A DNA stretch of 64,000 nt. It comes from Njordibacter sp937773555 (lineage in GTDB: Bacteria > Pseudomonadota > Gammaproteobacteria > Pseudomonadales > Balneatricaceae). Location of the stretch: assembly GCF_047730085.1 (NCBI RefSeq), contig NZ_CP159830.1:806001-870000 (forward strand), read 5' to 3'. The first letter of the stretch is position 1, and each line of letters opens with the position of its first letter. A program made the position numbers and the translations under genes. Shown one piece after another: positions 25,826 to 34,894 of the stretch. The notes under the pieces are model-generated. The model did no database searches and was not told the DNA's origin. It worked only from the letters and a program-made list of their open reading frames with translations.

Positions 25826-26198
25826 TAAACCCTTTGCCAAGCAAGTGAATAACTACATTTCTACCTACTCGTAATATGGGGTAAAGGATGCGTGATATTT
25901 GTGGTATTTTGAAAACGTAGTAATTAAGTTTATTGAACAAGCCAATGGGTGACGATAAGAGCGCTAATCTATTAATGCAATCTGCACCAAAATAGAGTTG
26001 GCTGTTGAGAAAAATGGCCATGCCCCGATTTATATTAAGATTTTTTTCTTTTAGGATGTCGAGCTCAGGTGGATTTGTTCTCGCATCAATTATTCGTATA
26101 TGACCCACTGTCTTTTTTAGGTGGATTAGTTTTACATAGTGCGAACAGAAAGGGCATTCGCCATCATAGATAATCCAATTGTCTATTGGTTTAGTCAT
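25818..26198 (-). CDS. DCC-family thiol-disulfide oxidoreductase-like protein (DUF393)
   Basis: Small thioredoxin-like protein of the DCC family, named for its N-terminal DxxCxxC motif, seen here as YDGECPFC (Asp12, Cys15, Cys18). The 126 residues match the family. The late conserved segment FGADCINRLA is present. Role in redox chemistry is inferred; the physiological substrate of the family is not known. Confidence 0.87.
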   Translation of the reverse strand: MTKPIDNWIIYDGECPFCSHYVKLIHLKKTVGHIRIIDARTNPPELDILKEKNLNINRGMAIFLNSQLYFGADCINRLALLSSPIGLFNKLNYYVFKIPQISRILYPILRVGRNVVIHLLGKGFIK

Positions 26199-26529
26199 AA
26201 CTATTAACTTCGTTGCTATCGCCTATGTAATTTTAAATGACCTATGCCTAAGCCAAGGTATAGTTTTCACCTAGGTAGACTTAACGAGTTCTTCGCGATT
26301 AGATTATTTAATTGTGGGTCTCTAATGTTTTTCTGCAGATTATTTGCCTGGTAACGTGTGGGCTATTTAAGCTGATATTTTTTACAATTTATTGATTTTA
26401 TTTTCACATAACAATAACTCGTATTATGAAGCAGTTTAGGTTGTAAAAGCATCTTTCCTGCTTATACTGGCGTGACATTTGAAGTCATAGGTCTGTATTA
26501 CCTTATTTTATCAAGTAAAGAGGAAATCT
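26199..26529. other. 331-bp AT-rich gap between divergent DCC and Nudix genes
   Basis: No reading frame or RNA gene is evident. Near the right end TTGTAA (26441-26446), a 16-bp spacer and TATACT (26463-26468) form a likely promoter for the Nudix gene, which also has GAGGAAA as ribosome-binding site just before its ATG. Confidence 0.5.
26441..26468 (+). promoter_or_regulatory. Candidate promoter for the Nudix-DUF45 pair
   Basis: TTGTAA and TATACT separated by 16 bp, 61 bp before the Nudix start; the -10 matches five of six consensus bases. Confidence 0.5.
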
Positions 26530-26985
26530 ATGCGGCACCGTATTCGAGCAGCCGGTCTCTTGGTTGAGCAAGACCGTATTTTAATGGTCCACGAAAGTGA
26601 CGGTGGCCAATCTTATTGGGTACCCCCTGGTGGTGGTTTTGAGGCAAAAGATGGTAATACACGCAACACGGTGAAGCGTGAAGTGTGGGAGGAGTCAGGT
26701 TTATCTGTGGTCGTGGGTGAGCTGCTTTTTGTGCGTGAGTTTTGTGAAGCCTCTAGGGATATTTATCATCTTGAACAGTTTTATATCATAGATCAGTGGC
26801 AGGGTGAAATTTCGTTGAAGAACCTTGAACCCTTAAGTGAACAAGGGAGGTCTATTACAGAAGTTCGCTGGCTGACTAAACAGGAACTTGCAGAAGTAAA
26901 GGTTTACCCGCCGCAGTTAAAAGATCTTTTGTGGCATAAGTTGGACCAGAATGACTTATCCATCGTACATTTGGGCTATTCGTAA
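26530..26985 (+). CDS. Nudix hydrolase
   Basis: Hydrolyses a nucleoside diphosphate linked to another group; substrate not predictable. The 151 residues contain the Nudix box region PPGGGFEAKDGNT followed by REVWEESGL (residues about 37-63). The second half of the motif (RE-x2-EE-x-G) is intact, but the mid-box glutamate is replaced, with an inserted AKDG, a variant seen in some Nudix subfamilies. Ribosome-binding site GAGGAA precedes the ATG. The DUF45 protease follows 6 nt downstream. Confidence 0.88.
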   Translation: MRHRIRAAGLLVEQDRILMVHESDGGQSYWVPPGGGFEAKDGNTRNTVKREVWEESGLSVVVGELLFVREFCEASRDIYHLEQFYIIDQWQGEISLKNLEPLSEQGRSITEVRWLTKQELAEVKVYPPQLKDLLWHKLDQNDLSIVHLGYS

Positions 26986-26991
26986 AATTAG

Positions 26992-27702
26992 ATGACCTGT
27001 AAAGCTAAAGAAACAATAGCCATGAATGGTTTTGTGGCCACTATTAAGCGCACCCGTCGGAAGGGTAGCGTGGGTTTTAGGCTATCATCAGGACTGCTTG
27101 TTGTGCTGGCGCCAAGTGCTATTTCAATCGCAGAACTTCGGCTTCTGTTAGAGTCTAAAAGTGCTTGGATATTGGCGAAGTTAGAGGCGCGAGATCAATT
27201 GACATCGCAGGTTAAGCGGTACTATAGGTCCGGTGAGCCCTTTGCTTTTTTGGATCAAGAGCTAGTGCTAAAGGTCTGTCAGGGTGCCTTTGGTGCTAGG
27301 CTGAATGGTGCTGCTGAGCTGGTGGTGAGTATGCCAGAGGCCAAGCCTGACTGGGTACGCAACGCGCTTGTACGTTGGTATAAGCTGCAAGCTCAGGTGC
27401 ATATAGAACAGCGAGTTAGTTATTTTTCGCCCTTGGTTGGCGCTTGGCCTAAGTCAATTGAAATTAAAACCTATCGTGCGCGATGGGGAAGTTGTAACAG
27501 TAGTGGTGAGTTGCAATTTAATTGGAAAATCATAATGGCTCCAACTGCAGTGGTTGACAGTGTTGTGGTTCATGAACTGTGCCATTTGTTGCATATGCAC
27601 CATGGGCCAGATTTTTGGGCTCAAGTAAAGCGGGTATTGCCCAATTATAAAGATGCAAAGCAGTGGCTAAAAGATGAAGGCCATAGTCTGGGGTTTGATT
27701 GA
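26992..27702 (+). CDS. DUF45/YgjP-like zinc metallopeptidase
   Basis: Predicted zinc-dependent peptidase of the YgjP/SprT-related group. The 236 residues carry the zinc motif VVHELCHLLHMHHGPDFW (His194, Glu195, His198, with His204 or neighbour as third ligand) preceded by the family signature RARWGSCNSSGELQFNWKI (in part). The frame opens at ATG 26992; ATG 27022 is also possible, since the first ten residues look non-conserved and neither has a strong ribosome-binding site. Likely co-transcribed with the Nudix gene. Confidence 0.87.
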   Translation: MTCKAKETIAMNGFVATIKRTRRKGSVGFRLSSGLLVVLAPSAISIAELRLLLESKSAWILAKLEARDQLTSQVKRYYRSGEPFAFLDQELVLKVCQGAFGARLNGAAELVVSMPEAKPDWVRNALVRWYKLQAQVHIEQRVSYFSPLVGAWPKSIEIKTYRARWGSCNSSGELQFNWKIIMAPTAVVDSVVVHELCHLLHMHHGPDFWAQVKRVLPNYKDAKQWLKDEGHSLGFD

Positions 27703-27761
27703 TATTAAGAGCCCTTAAGGATTAAAATGTCGATATTAACCTAACAAGGTCACTTTATCTC

Positions 27762-28418
27762 ATGCCACAAGAAAATTCAGCTGCCAAGGTATTGTTCCAT
27801 TTAAAACAAGATATTTTGACTGGGTTCTTTGTTGCAGGCCACAAGTTAAAAATGAGTGCATTAAAAGAACGTTACCAAGTGGGTGTGAACCCATTACGTG
27901 AAGCGCTATCGCAGCTTGTGGTAATGCAATTGGTGCAAGTACACGACCAGCGTGGTTATCGAGTATGCCCTGTATCACAGACAGAGCTGGTAGATATTTA
28001 TGACACGCGGGCACATATTGAGTCTTTATGTGTGGGGCTTGCTATTGAGCGGGGTGATGAAGCCTGGGAGGCTAATATTGTTGCTGCAGCTTATCGGCTC
28101 CAATCCAACGCTGATCTGCTAAAGGCAGATGGCGACCTGCAAGCTTGGGAAAAATTACATCAAGGCTTTCATTATGCCATTGTAAAAGGTTGTGGTTCTG
28201 AGGAGTTGCTCAGGGTGCGTTTAGACCTTTATGAAAAGGCATCGCGCTATCGCAACTTATGGTTAAAGCATAATGCTGGCCATGGTGCTTTTGATGTGAA
28301 TCAAATGGAACATGAACAGCTGGTCACAGCCGTTTTGGCCCGCGACCTTGAGTCAGCAAAAAAACTGATATTCAAGCATATTATTGTGCCTAGTCAAGTG
28401 TTACAAGGCCTTTTATAA
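27762..28418 (+). CDS. GntR-family transcriptional regulator (FCD/FadR type)
   Basis: DNA-binding regulator with an N-terminal winged helix (about 5-72, with LKMSALKERYQVGVNPLREALSQL) and a C-terminal FCD ligand-binding domain (about 80-215). In the FCD part, the metal-ligand residues are suggested by Asp and His in IYDTRAHIE and FHYAI. Such proteins usually respond to organic or amino acids and regulate nearby genes; no obvious catabolic target is adjacent. It ends 146 bp before mraZ. Confidence 0.9.
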   Translation: MPQENSAAKVLFHLKQDILTGFFVAGHKLKMSALKERYQVGVNPLREALSQLVVMQLVQVHDQRGYRVCPVSQTELVDIYDTRAHIESLCVGLAIERGDEAWEANIVAAAYRLQSNADLLKADGDLQAWEKLHQGFHYAIVKGCGSEELLRVRLDLYEKASRYRNLWLKHNAGHGAFDVNQMEHEQLVTAVLARDLESAKKLIFKHIIVPSQVLQGLL

Positions 28419-28468
28419 AGCCTGTTATTTTTCTAATTTGGCAGCTTCAAGTAACTTTATCTTTTCAC

Positions 28469-28497
28469 TTGCAATATAACCATGATCTACCTACACT
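28469..28497 (+). promoter_or_regulatory. Candidate dcw-cluster promoter (Pmra)
   Basis: TTGCAA (28469-28474), 17-bp spacer, TACACT (28492-28497). The MraZ boxes begin 7 bp after the -10, at the expected transcription start. Confidence 0.6.
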
Positions 28498-28503
28498 TGT
28501 AAT

Positions 28504-28528
28504 GTGGGTAAAGGTGGGGAAAAGTGGT
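28504..28528 (+). promoter_or_regulatory. MraZ operator: three GTGG boxes at 10-bp spacing
   Basis: GTGGG (28504-28508), GTGGG (28514-28518) and GTGGT (28524-28528) repeat every 10 bp with A-rich spacers, the layout bound by MraZ in E. coli and mollicutes. They lie 40 bp before mraZ, implying autoregulation of the cluster. Confidence 0.85.
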
Positions 28529-28567
28529 ATTTTCTCCCGAAATGGAATGAATTTCAGGGAATAAATG

Positions 28568-29035
28568 ATGTTTCGTGGTGCTGCAACAATCAATATAGAT
28601 GTCAAGGGACGTATGGCTATGCCTGTACGTTTTCGTGACCTATTTATTGGCGAAGTAGACCCTAGCATTAATCCTCAGCTTGTAGTCACCATCGATACCG
28701 AAGAACCTTGTCTGTTGATCTACCCATTATTAGAATGGGATCTAATTCAAAAAAAGTTAGAACAACTCCCTAGCTTTAATCCTACCGCCAGACGTATTCA
28801 GCGGCTATTAATTGGCCATGCTACAGACCTTGAGCTGGATGCTAACGGACGTATTTTGTTACCGGCTCTGCTCAGAGAATATGCCCAATTAGATAAAAAA
28901 GTCATTCTTTTAGGCCAAGGAAAAAAAATTGAACTGTGGAGCGAGCCTTTATGGAATGCGCGCCGAGAAACGTATTTGCAGGCCAACAGCAACACTGAAG
29001 AGCTGCCGGAACTCTTACATCAGTTGTCCTTGTAG
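28568..29035 (+). CDS. mraZ: Transcriptional regulator MraZ
   Basis: AbrB-like protein that forms a ring and represses the division and cell-wall cluster. I start at ATG 28568 (MFRGAATINIDVKGR), as in E. coli; ATG 28565 is adjacent. AGGGA lies 7 nt upstream. The 155 residues hold two SpoVT/AbrB half-domains with the repeated D-x-K/N-GR motifs (DVKGRMAMP and DANGRILLP). First gene of the cluster. Confidence 0.96.
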   Translation: MFRGAATINIDVKGRMAMPVRFRDLFIGEVDPSINPQLVVTIDTEEPCLLIYPLLEWDLIQKKLEQLPSFNPTARRIQRLLIGHATDLELDANGRILLPALLREYAQLDKKVILLGQGKKIELWSEPLWNARRETYLQANSNTEELPELLHQLSL

Positions 29036-29069
29036 TCAGTAAATGACTGGCCTAATTAATGGAACTGAA

Positions 29070-30008
29070 ATGACCCAAGAATTTAACCACAAGTCTGTCC
29101 TGCTTGATGAAGCTGTAGAGTTATTGGTACATGATACTGATGGCGTGTATATGGATGGAACCTTTGGTCGGGGAGGACACAGTGGCCTTATTCTGCAACA
29201 CCTGAGCCCAAACGGAAAACTCCAGGCTTTTGACAAAGACCCCTTGGCCATTGCCGAGGCCCAGCTGATGATTGCTGAAGACCCCCGTTTATCTATATTC
29301 CAAACCTCATTTGCTAACCTAGGCCAGATTGCTGAGCAAAATGACTGCTTTGGTAAAGTGCATGGTATTTTGTTGGATTTAGGCGTTTCATCTCCACAGA
29401 TAGATGATGCTAGCCGGGGCTTTAGCTTTCAGCATGACGGGCCTTTAGACATGCGCATGAACCCTGATGAGGGTGAATCTGCTGCGCAGTGGCTAGCCCG
29501 GGCAGGGGCGGAAGAGATAGCTGATGTACTTTACCATTACGGCGAAGAACGTTTTTCTAGAAGAATGTCGCGGGCTATCGTTGAGCATCGCAAGCTGCAA
29601 CCCATTACCACCACGAAACAATTAGCCAACATTATTGCTGTAGCTAATCCTAAGTGGGAAAAGGGTAAAAATCCTGCAACTCGAGCGTTTCAGGGTATAC
29701 GGATACACATTAACCAAGAACTAAAAGATTTAGAAGTGGGCTTGCAAGTAGCCCTTGAAACATTGGCCCCCGGTGGCCGTTTAGTGGTAATAAGCTTTCA
29801 CTCCTTGGAAGACCGTATTGTGAAGCGGTTTATGCGTGAACACGCTAAGGGTGATTCCCATATTCCCCGCGGCTTACCTGTCACTGAAGATCAGCTTAAT
29901 AGGCGGTTAACACTAATGGGTAAAGCACGTAAGCCTACTCCTTATGAAGTTGATATAAATCCTCGGTCTCGCAGCGCAGTAATGCGTGTGGCAGAGAAAA
30001 TAGAATGA
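29070..30008 (+). CDS. rsmH: 16S rRNA N4-methyltransferase RsmH
   Basis: Methylates N4 of C1402 in 16S rRNA, the same nucleotide treated by RsmI. Start chosen at ATG 29070 (MTQEFNHKSVLL), with GGAAC upstream, giving 312 residues as usual; the frame is open from ATG 29043. SAM-binding and family motifs are YMDGTFGRGGHSGLIL, ILLDLGVSSPQIDD, GPLDMRMNP, FQGIRIHINQEL and VISFHSLEDRIVK. Ends in a 4-nt overlap with ftsL. Confidence 0.97.
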   Translation: MTQEFNHKSVLLDEAVELLVHDTDGVYMDGTFGRGGHSGLILQHLSPNGKLQAFDKDPLAIAEAQLMIAEDPRLSIFQTSFANLGQIAEQNDCFGKVHGILLDLGVSSPQIDDASRGFSFQHDGPLDMRMNPDEGESAAQWLARAGAEEIADVLYHYGEERFSRRMSRAIVEHRKLQPITTTKQLANIIAVANPKWEKGKNPATRAFQGIRIHINQELKDLEVGLQVALETLAPGGRLVVISFHSLEDRIVKRFMREHAKGDSHIPRGLPVTEDQLNRRLTLMGKARKPTPYEVDINPRSRSAVMRVAEKIE

Positions 30009-30334
30009 AAGATATGAGCCAAAACCTCAACGTATGGTTAAAGCGTGCGAGCCTGCAGGCCGAACGTTACGCTATGTTGTTGGGGTTTTTGCTGCTGTTA
30101 TCATTAGTAATTAGCGCTCAATTTGTTATTTATAGTTCGTTTGAAGCAAGGGGTCATATCAACCACTTGCACCAACTAGAAAGAGATCGCAACGCCATGC
30201 AAGTGGAGTGGGGTCAGCTGCTACTAGAGCAAAGCGCCTGGGCCTCTCATAGCCGTGTTGAATCGATGGTAACTGAGCAGTTAAATATGGCGGTACCCTC
30301 TGCTAAGAAAATCATTTTGGTGCGCCAGCCGTGA
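30005..30334 (+). CDS. ftsL: Cell division protein FtsL
   Basis: Bitopic inner-membrane protein that forms the FtsQLB complex and activates septal synthesis by FtsWI. The 109 residues have one membrane helix (about 22-42) and a periplasmic coiled coil with a leucine zipper (HINHLHQLERDRNAMQVEWGQL, in part). Sequence is poorly conserved, but size, topology and position between rsmH and ftsI identify it. Confidence 0.92.
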   Translation: MKDMSQNLNVWLKRASLQAERYAMLLGFLLLLSLVISAQFVIYSSFEARGHINHLHQLERDRNAMQVEWGQLLLEQSAWASHSRVESMVTEQLNMAVPSAKKIILVRQP

Positions 30335-32007
30335 ATGCCATGGAATACCCGTGGCGTATACGCTGGCTATGGTTCATTTTATTAGTAGCGGCATCGGTTG
30401 TGGTCTGGCGCCTAGTGCACCTTAATGTTACTGAACGTTCTTTTTTAATGCGCCAAGGTGATGCGCGAATGGTGCGTGAAGTGCCTATTCCTGCTCATAG
30501 AGGAATGATTTTAGATCGCAGGGGAGAGCCTTTAGCTGTTAGTGCCCCAGTGGTTAGTTTGTGGGCTAATCCCCAAGTATTGGGTGAGGACCTAGTGCAT
30601 GCTAAAAAAGTTGCAAAGAGTCTGGGTTTACCTGAGGTTGAGTTTTTAGAGCGTTTAGTGCGGCTGAAAAACAAAGAGTTTATGTACCTTAAGCGCAGTG
30701 TTAATCCAGTTGAGGCAGAAGCGGTATTGGGTAACAAGTGGAATGGTGTACATGGTGTGCAGGAGTTTCAGCGCTATTATCCTGCAGCAGAAGTCACCAC
30801 TCATTTGGTGGGATTTAATAATATTGATGACCAAGGCCAAGAAGGTATGGAGCTGGCCTATGAGTCTTGGCTGCAGGGTACTTCTGGTAAAAAAGTAGTA
30901 CAAAAAGACCGTACTGGTCGAACTGTTAAAGACCTCCAATTATTATCTAACGCCCATCCTGGCAAAGATCTACATTTAAGCATTGATTTACGCATGCAGT
31001 ATGTGGCTTACCGTGAGCTTAAGGCCGTAGTACAGCAACATAAAGCGTCTTCGGGATCGGCCGTGGTGTTAGACGCGCAGACAGGCGAAATCTTGGCCAT
31101 GGTTAATCAGCCAGCATACAACCCAAATAACCGTGCAGTCATGAGTATAGACAGCCTACGTAATCGAGCCTTAACTGATGTGTTAGAGCCTGGTTCAACG
31201 ATGAAGCCTCTTACCATTGCGGCAGCGCTGATGAGTGGGCAATACAACCCAGACAGTGAGATTGATACCAGCCCTGGTTTTATAAAGGTTAAGCGTAAGA
31301 CCATCCGTGATCACCGTAACTATGGCGTGCTAGATATTACTGGAATTATTACTAAATCAAGCAATGTTGGTGTCACTAAATTGGCCCTATCATTACCAGA
31401 AAATAGTGTAAGAGAAACCTTTCATAGTTTTGGTTTGGGTCAGGCAACTGCCAGTGGTTTTCCTGGCGAGAGCACAGGTGTGCTGCCTAGTTACACCAAA
31501 TGGAACCCAATTAATCTTGCGACCATGGCTTATGGCTATGGTATTTCTGTAACACCAGTGCAATTGGCACAGGCTTATGGCGTATTTGCCAGTTATGGGC
31601 TCAAGCGTCCTGTGTCTATATTGAAGCAAGACAAAGTGCCAGAAGCTCAGAGAGTGATGCCTGAACATGTGGCTAAACAAGTGATTGCCATGTTAGAAAC
31701 GGTGACTCAAAAAGGTGGCACAGGCACTCGCGCTAGGGTGCCGTCTTATCGAGTGGCGGGTAAAACAGGCACCGTGCATAAGCCATCCAAAGATGGTGGT
31801 TATGATGACGACGTCTACGCTGCAGTATTTGCTGGTATGGCCCCAGCATCTAAACCGCGCTTAGTGTGTGTAGTGATTATTGATAACCCCAAGGGTGAAC
31901 AATATTATGGTGGCGAAGTTGCTGCTCCTGTATTTTCTCGGATTATGACTGAGAGTTTACGGCTTTTAAATGTGGCACCAGATAATCTGATGCCAGTACA
32001 AGGTTAA
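30331..32007 (+). CDS. ftsI: Peptidoglycan transpeptidase FtsI (PBP3)
   Basis: Septal class B penicillin-binding protein that crosslinks peptidoglycan with FtsW. The 558 residues have an N-terminal membrane anchor (about 10-30), a dimerisation domain and a transpeptidase domain with the three active-site motifs S289-T-M-K292, S343-S-N345 and KTGT near 475. The start is GTG 30331 overlapping ftsL, with ATG 30340 as alternative. E. coli FtsI is somewhat longer (588) because of its tail. Confidence 0.97.
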   Translation: MNAMEYPWRIRWLWFILLVAASVVVWRLVHLNVTERSFLMRQGDARMVREVPIPAHRGMILDRRGEPLAVSAPVVSLWANPQVLGEDLVHAKKVAKSLGLPEVEFLERLVRLKNKEFMYLKRSVNPVEAEAVLGNKWNGVHGVQEFQRYYPAAEVTTHLVGFNNIDDQGQEGMELAYESWLQGTSGKKVVQKDRTGRTVKDLQLLSNAHPGKDLHLSIDLRMQYVAYRELKAVVQQHKASSGSAVVLDAQTGEILAMVNQPAYNPNNRAVMSIDSLRNRALTDVLEPGSTMKPLTIAAALMSGQYNPDSEIDTSPGFIKVKRKTIRDHRNYGVLDITGIITKSSNVGVTKLALSLPENSVRETFHSFGLGQATASGFPGESTGVLPSYTKWNPINLATMAYGYGISVTPVQLAQAYGVFASYGLKRPVSILKQDKVPEAQRVMPEHVAKQVIAMLETVTQKGGTGTRARVPSYRVAGKTGTVHKPSKDGGYDDDVYAAVFAGMAPASKPRLVCVVIIDNPKGEQYYGGEVAAPVFSRIMTESLRLLNVAPDNLMPVQG

Positions 32008-32009
32008 CA

Positions 32010-33527
32010 GTGAGGTTGGATGTGGATACCAAACGCTTACATGAACTGATGCCCCTGCCAGGGCAAGCCCAACAATGGGCAGATGTTTGTGTGTATGGGG
32101 TGTCATCAGATAGCCGGCAGGTAAAACAAGGTGACTTGTTTATAACCTGTTTAGGGGAGCCAAAGCGGCAGCGCAGCTATATAGAGCAAGCGCAGGCAAG
32201 TGGAGCCGCGGCGGTAGCTATTGATGCGCAACAGGCATTAAAAATGGACGTGTCTAACCTCACTGTTCCCATTATTGGTGTAGCCAATCTAGCAGCTATG
32301 CAAGGTCTAATTGCTGCTCGTATAAATAATGAGCCCAGTCAACACATGTCACTGATCGGTATTACTGGTACCAATGGTAAAACCAGCTGTAGCCATTTTA
32401 TTGCTCAGTGCTTTTTAGATCTTGGCCAAACCTGCGGTGTGATGGGTACATTGGGGTACGGTTTGCTTAATGCGCTAGAACAAGGGCCCAACACTACGCC
32501 AGATGAAGTCACCATGCAGGGGCAGCTAGGTGCAATGGTAGATGCAGGGGCTGATGCATGTGCCATAGAAGTTTCATCCCATGGTTTGGACCAGGGGCGG
32601 CTAAATGGCTGCCGGTTTGAAACTGCGGTATTCACCAACCTTACACAAGACCACCTTGACTATCATGGCACTATGCAAGCATATGGCGAAGTGAAGGCTA
32701 AGTTATTTAACTGGCCAAGCTTACGGCATGCAGTCATTAACTTTGATGATGATTTTGGTCGTGGCTTACTTAATGAAATAGCACCTTCAGTAAAAACCTA
32801 CACCTACAGTGCCCAAGTGTCTGAACTAGATTATGTGGACTTAGGGGTGTCCTCTATTACCCAACATGAACATGGCATAGAAGCTATGGTGAATACACCT
32901 AAAGGCCAAGTGTTGTTGCAAGTGGGGCTCATTGGCCGATTTAACTTGAGCAACTTATTGGCCACCTTGGCGGTGCTCTTGTTACACAAGGTTGAACTAT
33001 CCTCTGCAATTTTTGTAATGAACAAACTCACTACGGTATGTGGCCGGATGCAGTTAGTTAGTGGTAAACAAGATTCAAAAAATAAGCCGCAGGCTATTGT
33101 TGATTACGCCCATACCCCAGATGCTTTAGAACAAGCCTTAATAGCGGCTAAAGAGCATGTTAACCGTGGCCAGTTATGGGTGGTGTTTGGCTGTGGTGGT
33201 GGTCGCGATGCAGGTAAACGTCCAAAGATGGCAAGCATTGCAGAAGAATGGGCTGATCATGTGGTGGTGACAGACGATAATCCTCGAACAGAATCTAGTG
33301 AGAAAATTTTAGCAGACATTGTGAAGGGCTTTAAACGCCGAGAAAAAGTTTTCGTCGAAGGTGATCGAAGTTTAGCCATTGCCTTAACGATGGGTCGCGC
33401 TAAACCGGGTGATATTGTACTTATTGCTGGTAAAGGCCATGAAACCTATCAAGATATTCAGGGCCACAAGCATCACTTTAGCGATCAGGAACAAGTATTA
33501 ATGGCACTTTCAGGGGGGGTAGGCTAA
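32010..33527 (+). CDS. murE: UDP-MurNAc-L-Ala-D-Glu:meso-diaminopimelate ligase MurE
   Basis: ATP-dependent ligase adding the third residue of the peptidoglycan stem. The 505 residues contain the P-loop GTNGKTS near residue 120 and the motif DNPR (TDDNPRTES, near 424), which marks meso-diaminopimelate rather than lysine specificity. GTG start, 2 nt after the ftsI stop; the stop overlaps the murF ATG by 1 nt. Confidence 0.97.
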   Translation: MRLDVDTKRLHELMPLPGQAQQWADVCVYGVSSDSRQVKQGDLFITCLGEPKRQRSYIEQAQASGAAAVAIDAQQALKMDVSNLTVPIIGVANLAAMQGLIAARINNEPSQHMSLIGITGTNGKTSCSHFIAQCFLDLGQTCGVMGTLGYGLLNALEQGPNTTPDEVTMQGQLGAMVDAGADACAIEVSSHGLDQGRLNGCRFETAVFTNLTQDHLDYHGTMQAYGEVKAKLFNWPSLRHAVINFDDDFGRGLLNEIAPSVKTYTYSAQVSELDYVDLGVSSITQHEHGIEAMVNTPKGQVLLQVGLIGRFNLSNLLATLAVLLLHKVELSSAIFVMNKLTTVCGRMQLVSGKQDSKNKPQAIVDYAHTPDALEQALIAAKEHVNRGQLWVVFGCGGGRDAGKRPKMASIAEEWADHVVVTDDNPRTESSEKILADIVKGFKRREKVFVEGDRSLAIALTMGRAKPGDIVLIAGKGHETYQDIQGHKHHFSDQEQVLMALSGGVG

Positions 33528-34891
33528 TGAAGTCTTTTAGCTTAGCTGAACTTTGTAAAAAGGTACCTGGCAGTCATGTTATTGGCGAAGCCGCTTTTAG
33601 TGAATTGTCCACAGATACTCGTCATTTGGTAGCGGGGGACCTGTTTGTTGCTTTAGTGGGGCCTAATTTTGATGGTCACGAATTTATTGCTCAAGCGCAA
33701 AACCAAGGTGCATGTGCTGCGCTAGTTAGTACTGAAATAGATACAGACTTGCCCCTGTTAGTTGTGCCAGATACTCGTATTGCATTAGGGCAGTTAGCAG
33801 TGCTTAAGCGTCAAACACTTAATGGCCAGTTTGTAGCGGTGACTGGAAGTAGTGGAAAAACTACAGTTAAAGAAATGTTACAAAAGGTGTTATTTCAGGC
33901 GGGCCAAGTAGAGGTAACACATGGCAACTTCAATAATGATATTGGTGTGCCATTAACCCTCTGGGGTATGCACGACGACGTCGATTATCGTGTGTTAGAG
34001 CTGGGGGCTAATCATATTGGAGAGATTGCTTATACCAGCCGTATTGCCCAAGCAGATGTTGCTATATTAAATAATGCCCAAGAAGCCCATCTATCGGGTT
34101 TTGGTGGTTTGGCAGGGGTAGTTAAAGCTAAAGGTGAAATAATTTCGGGGTTGTCTGAGCAAGGTCAAGTCGTACTTAACTTAGATGACCCCCATGTTCA
34201 TGAATGGCAAATCTTAGCCCAACCACGCCGTGTGTGGAGCTTCAGTTTAAGCAATAAAGAAGCCAGTGTGTATGCCAGTGATATACAGCGCACAGCTAAG
34301 GGTAGCCGTTTTGTTTTGCACCTAGGTCAGCAGCATAGGCATGTAGACTTGCTTTTACTAGGGCAGCACAACGTTGCCAATGCCCTAGCTGCGGCTGCTG
34401 GCGCATTAGCTCTGGGATTATCATTAGATCAAATTGCCCTAGGTTTAGGCCAGGTTAGGCCTTACCACGGGCGTCTGGAAAGTCATACATTAAGCAATAA
34501 CCGCTGTGTTATCGACGATACTTATAATGCCAACCCAGGATCAGTAAAAGCGGCCATTGATGTACTAGAGCAGTGCCATGGAAAGCGGTGTTTTATGCTG
34601 GGCGATTTAGGTGAATTAGGCCAACAAGCTCGGCAGCTTCATCAACGTATTGGTTTTCAAGTTGCCGCAGCAGGTATTGAACAGTTTTATGGTTTTGGCC
34701 CGTTAGCTGCGGTTGCTGTGGAAAGTTATCTGCAACAAGGGGGCTCCTATGGTAGGGCTTGTGTTGATAAAAAAGATTTATCCAGCTGTTTTCAACAGCT
34801 TCCAAAAAGTGACTTAAGTTGTTTGGTAAAAGGGTCTCGATCCAGCCAAATGGAGCAAGTTGTAGAAACATTAATTAACCTTGGAAACTAG
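33527..34891 (+). CDS. murF: UDP-MurNAc-tripeptide D-Ala-D-Ala ligase MurF
   Basis: Adds D-Ala-D-Ala to complete the pentapeptide precursor. The 454 residues show the Mur-ligase P-loop GSSGKTTVKEM near residue 105, ELGANHIGEI, HNVANALAAAA and DDTYNANPGSVKAAI. Length fits E. coli MurF (452). It starts on the murE stop and mraY begins 3 nt after its end. Confidence 0.97.
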   Translation: MKSFSLAELCKKVPGSHVIGEAAFSELSTDTRHLVAGDLFVALVGPNFDGHEFIAQAQNQGACAALVSTEIDTDLPLLVVPDTRIALGQLAVLKRQTLNGQFVAVTGSSGKTTVKEMLQKVLFQAGQVEVTHGNFNNDIGVPLTLWGMHDDVDYRVLELGANHIGEIAYTSRIAQADVAILNNAQEAHLSGFGGLAGVVKAKGEIISGLSEQGQVVLNLDDPHVHEWQILAQPRRVWSFSLSNKEASVYASDIQRTAKGSRFVLHLGQQHRHVDLLLLGQHNVANALAAAAGALALGLSLDQIALGLGQVRPYHGRLESHTLSNNRCVIDDTYNANPGSVKAAIDVLEQCHGKRCFMLGDLGELGQQARQLHQRIGFQVAAAGIEQFYGFGPLAAVAVESYLQQGGSYGRACVDKKDLSSCFQQLPKSDLSCLVKGSRSSQMEQVVETLINLGN

Positions 34892-34894
34892 TCC

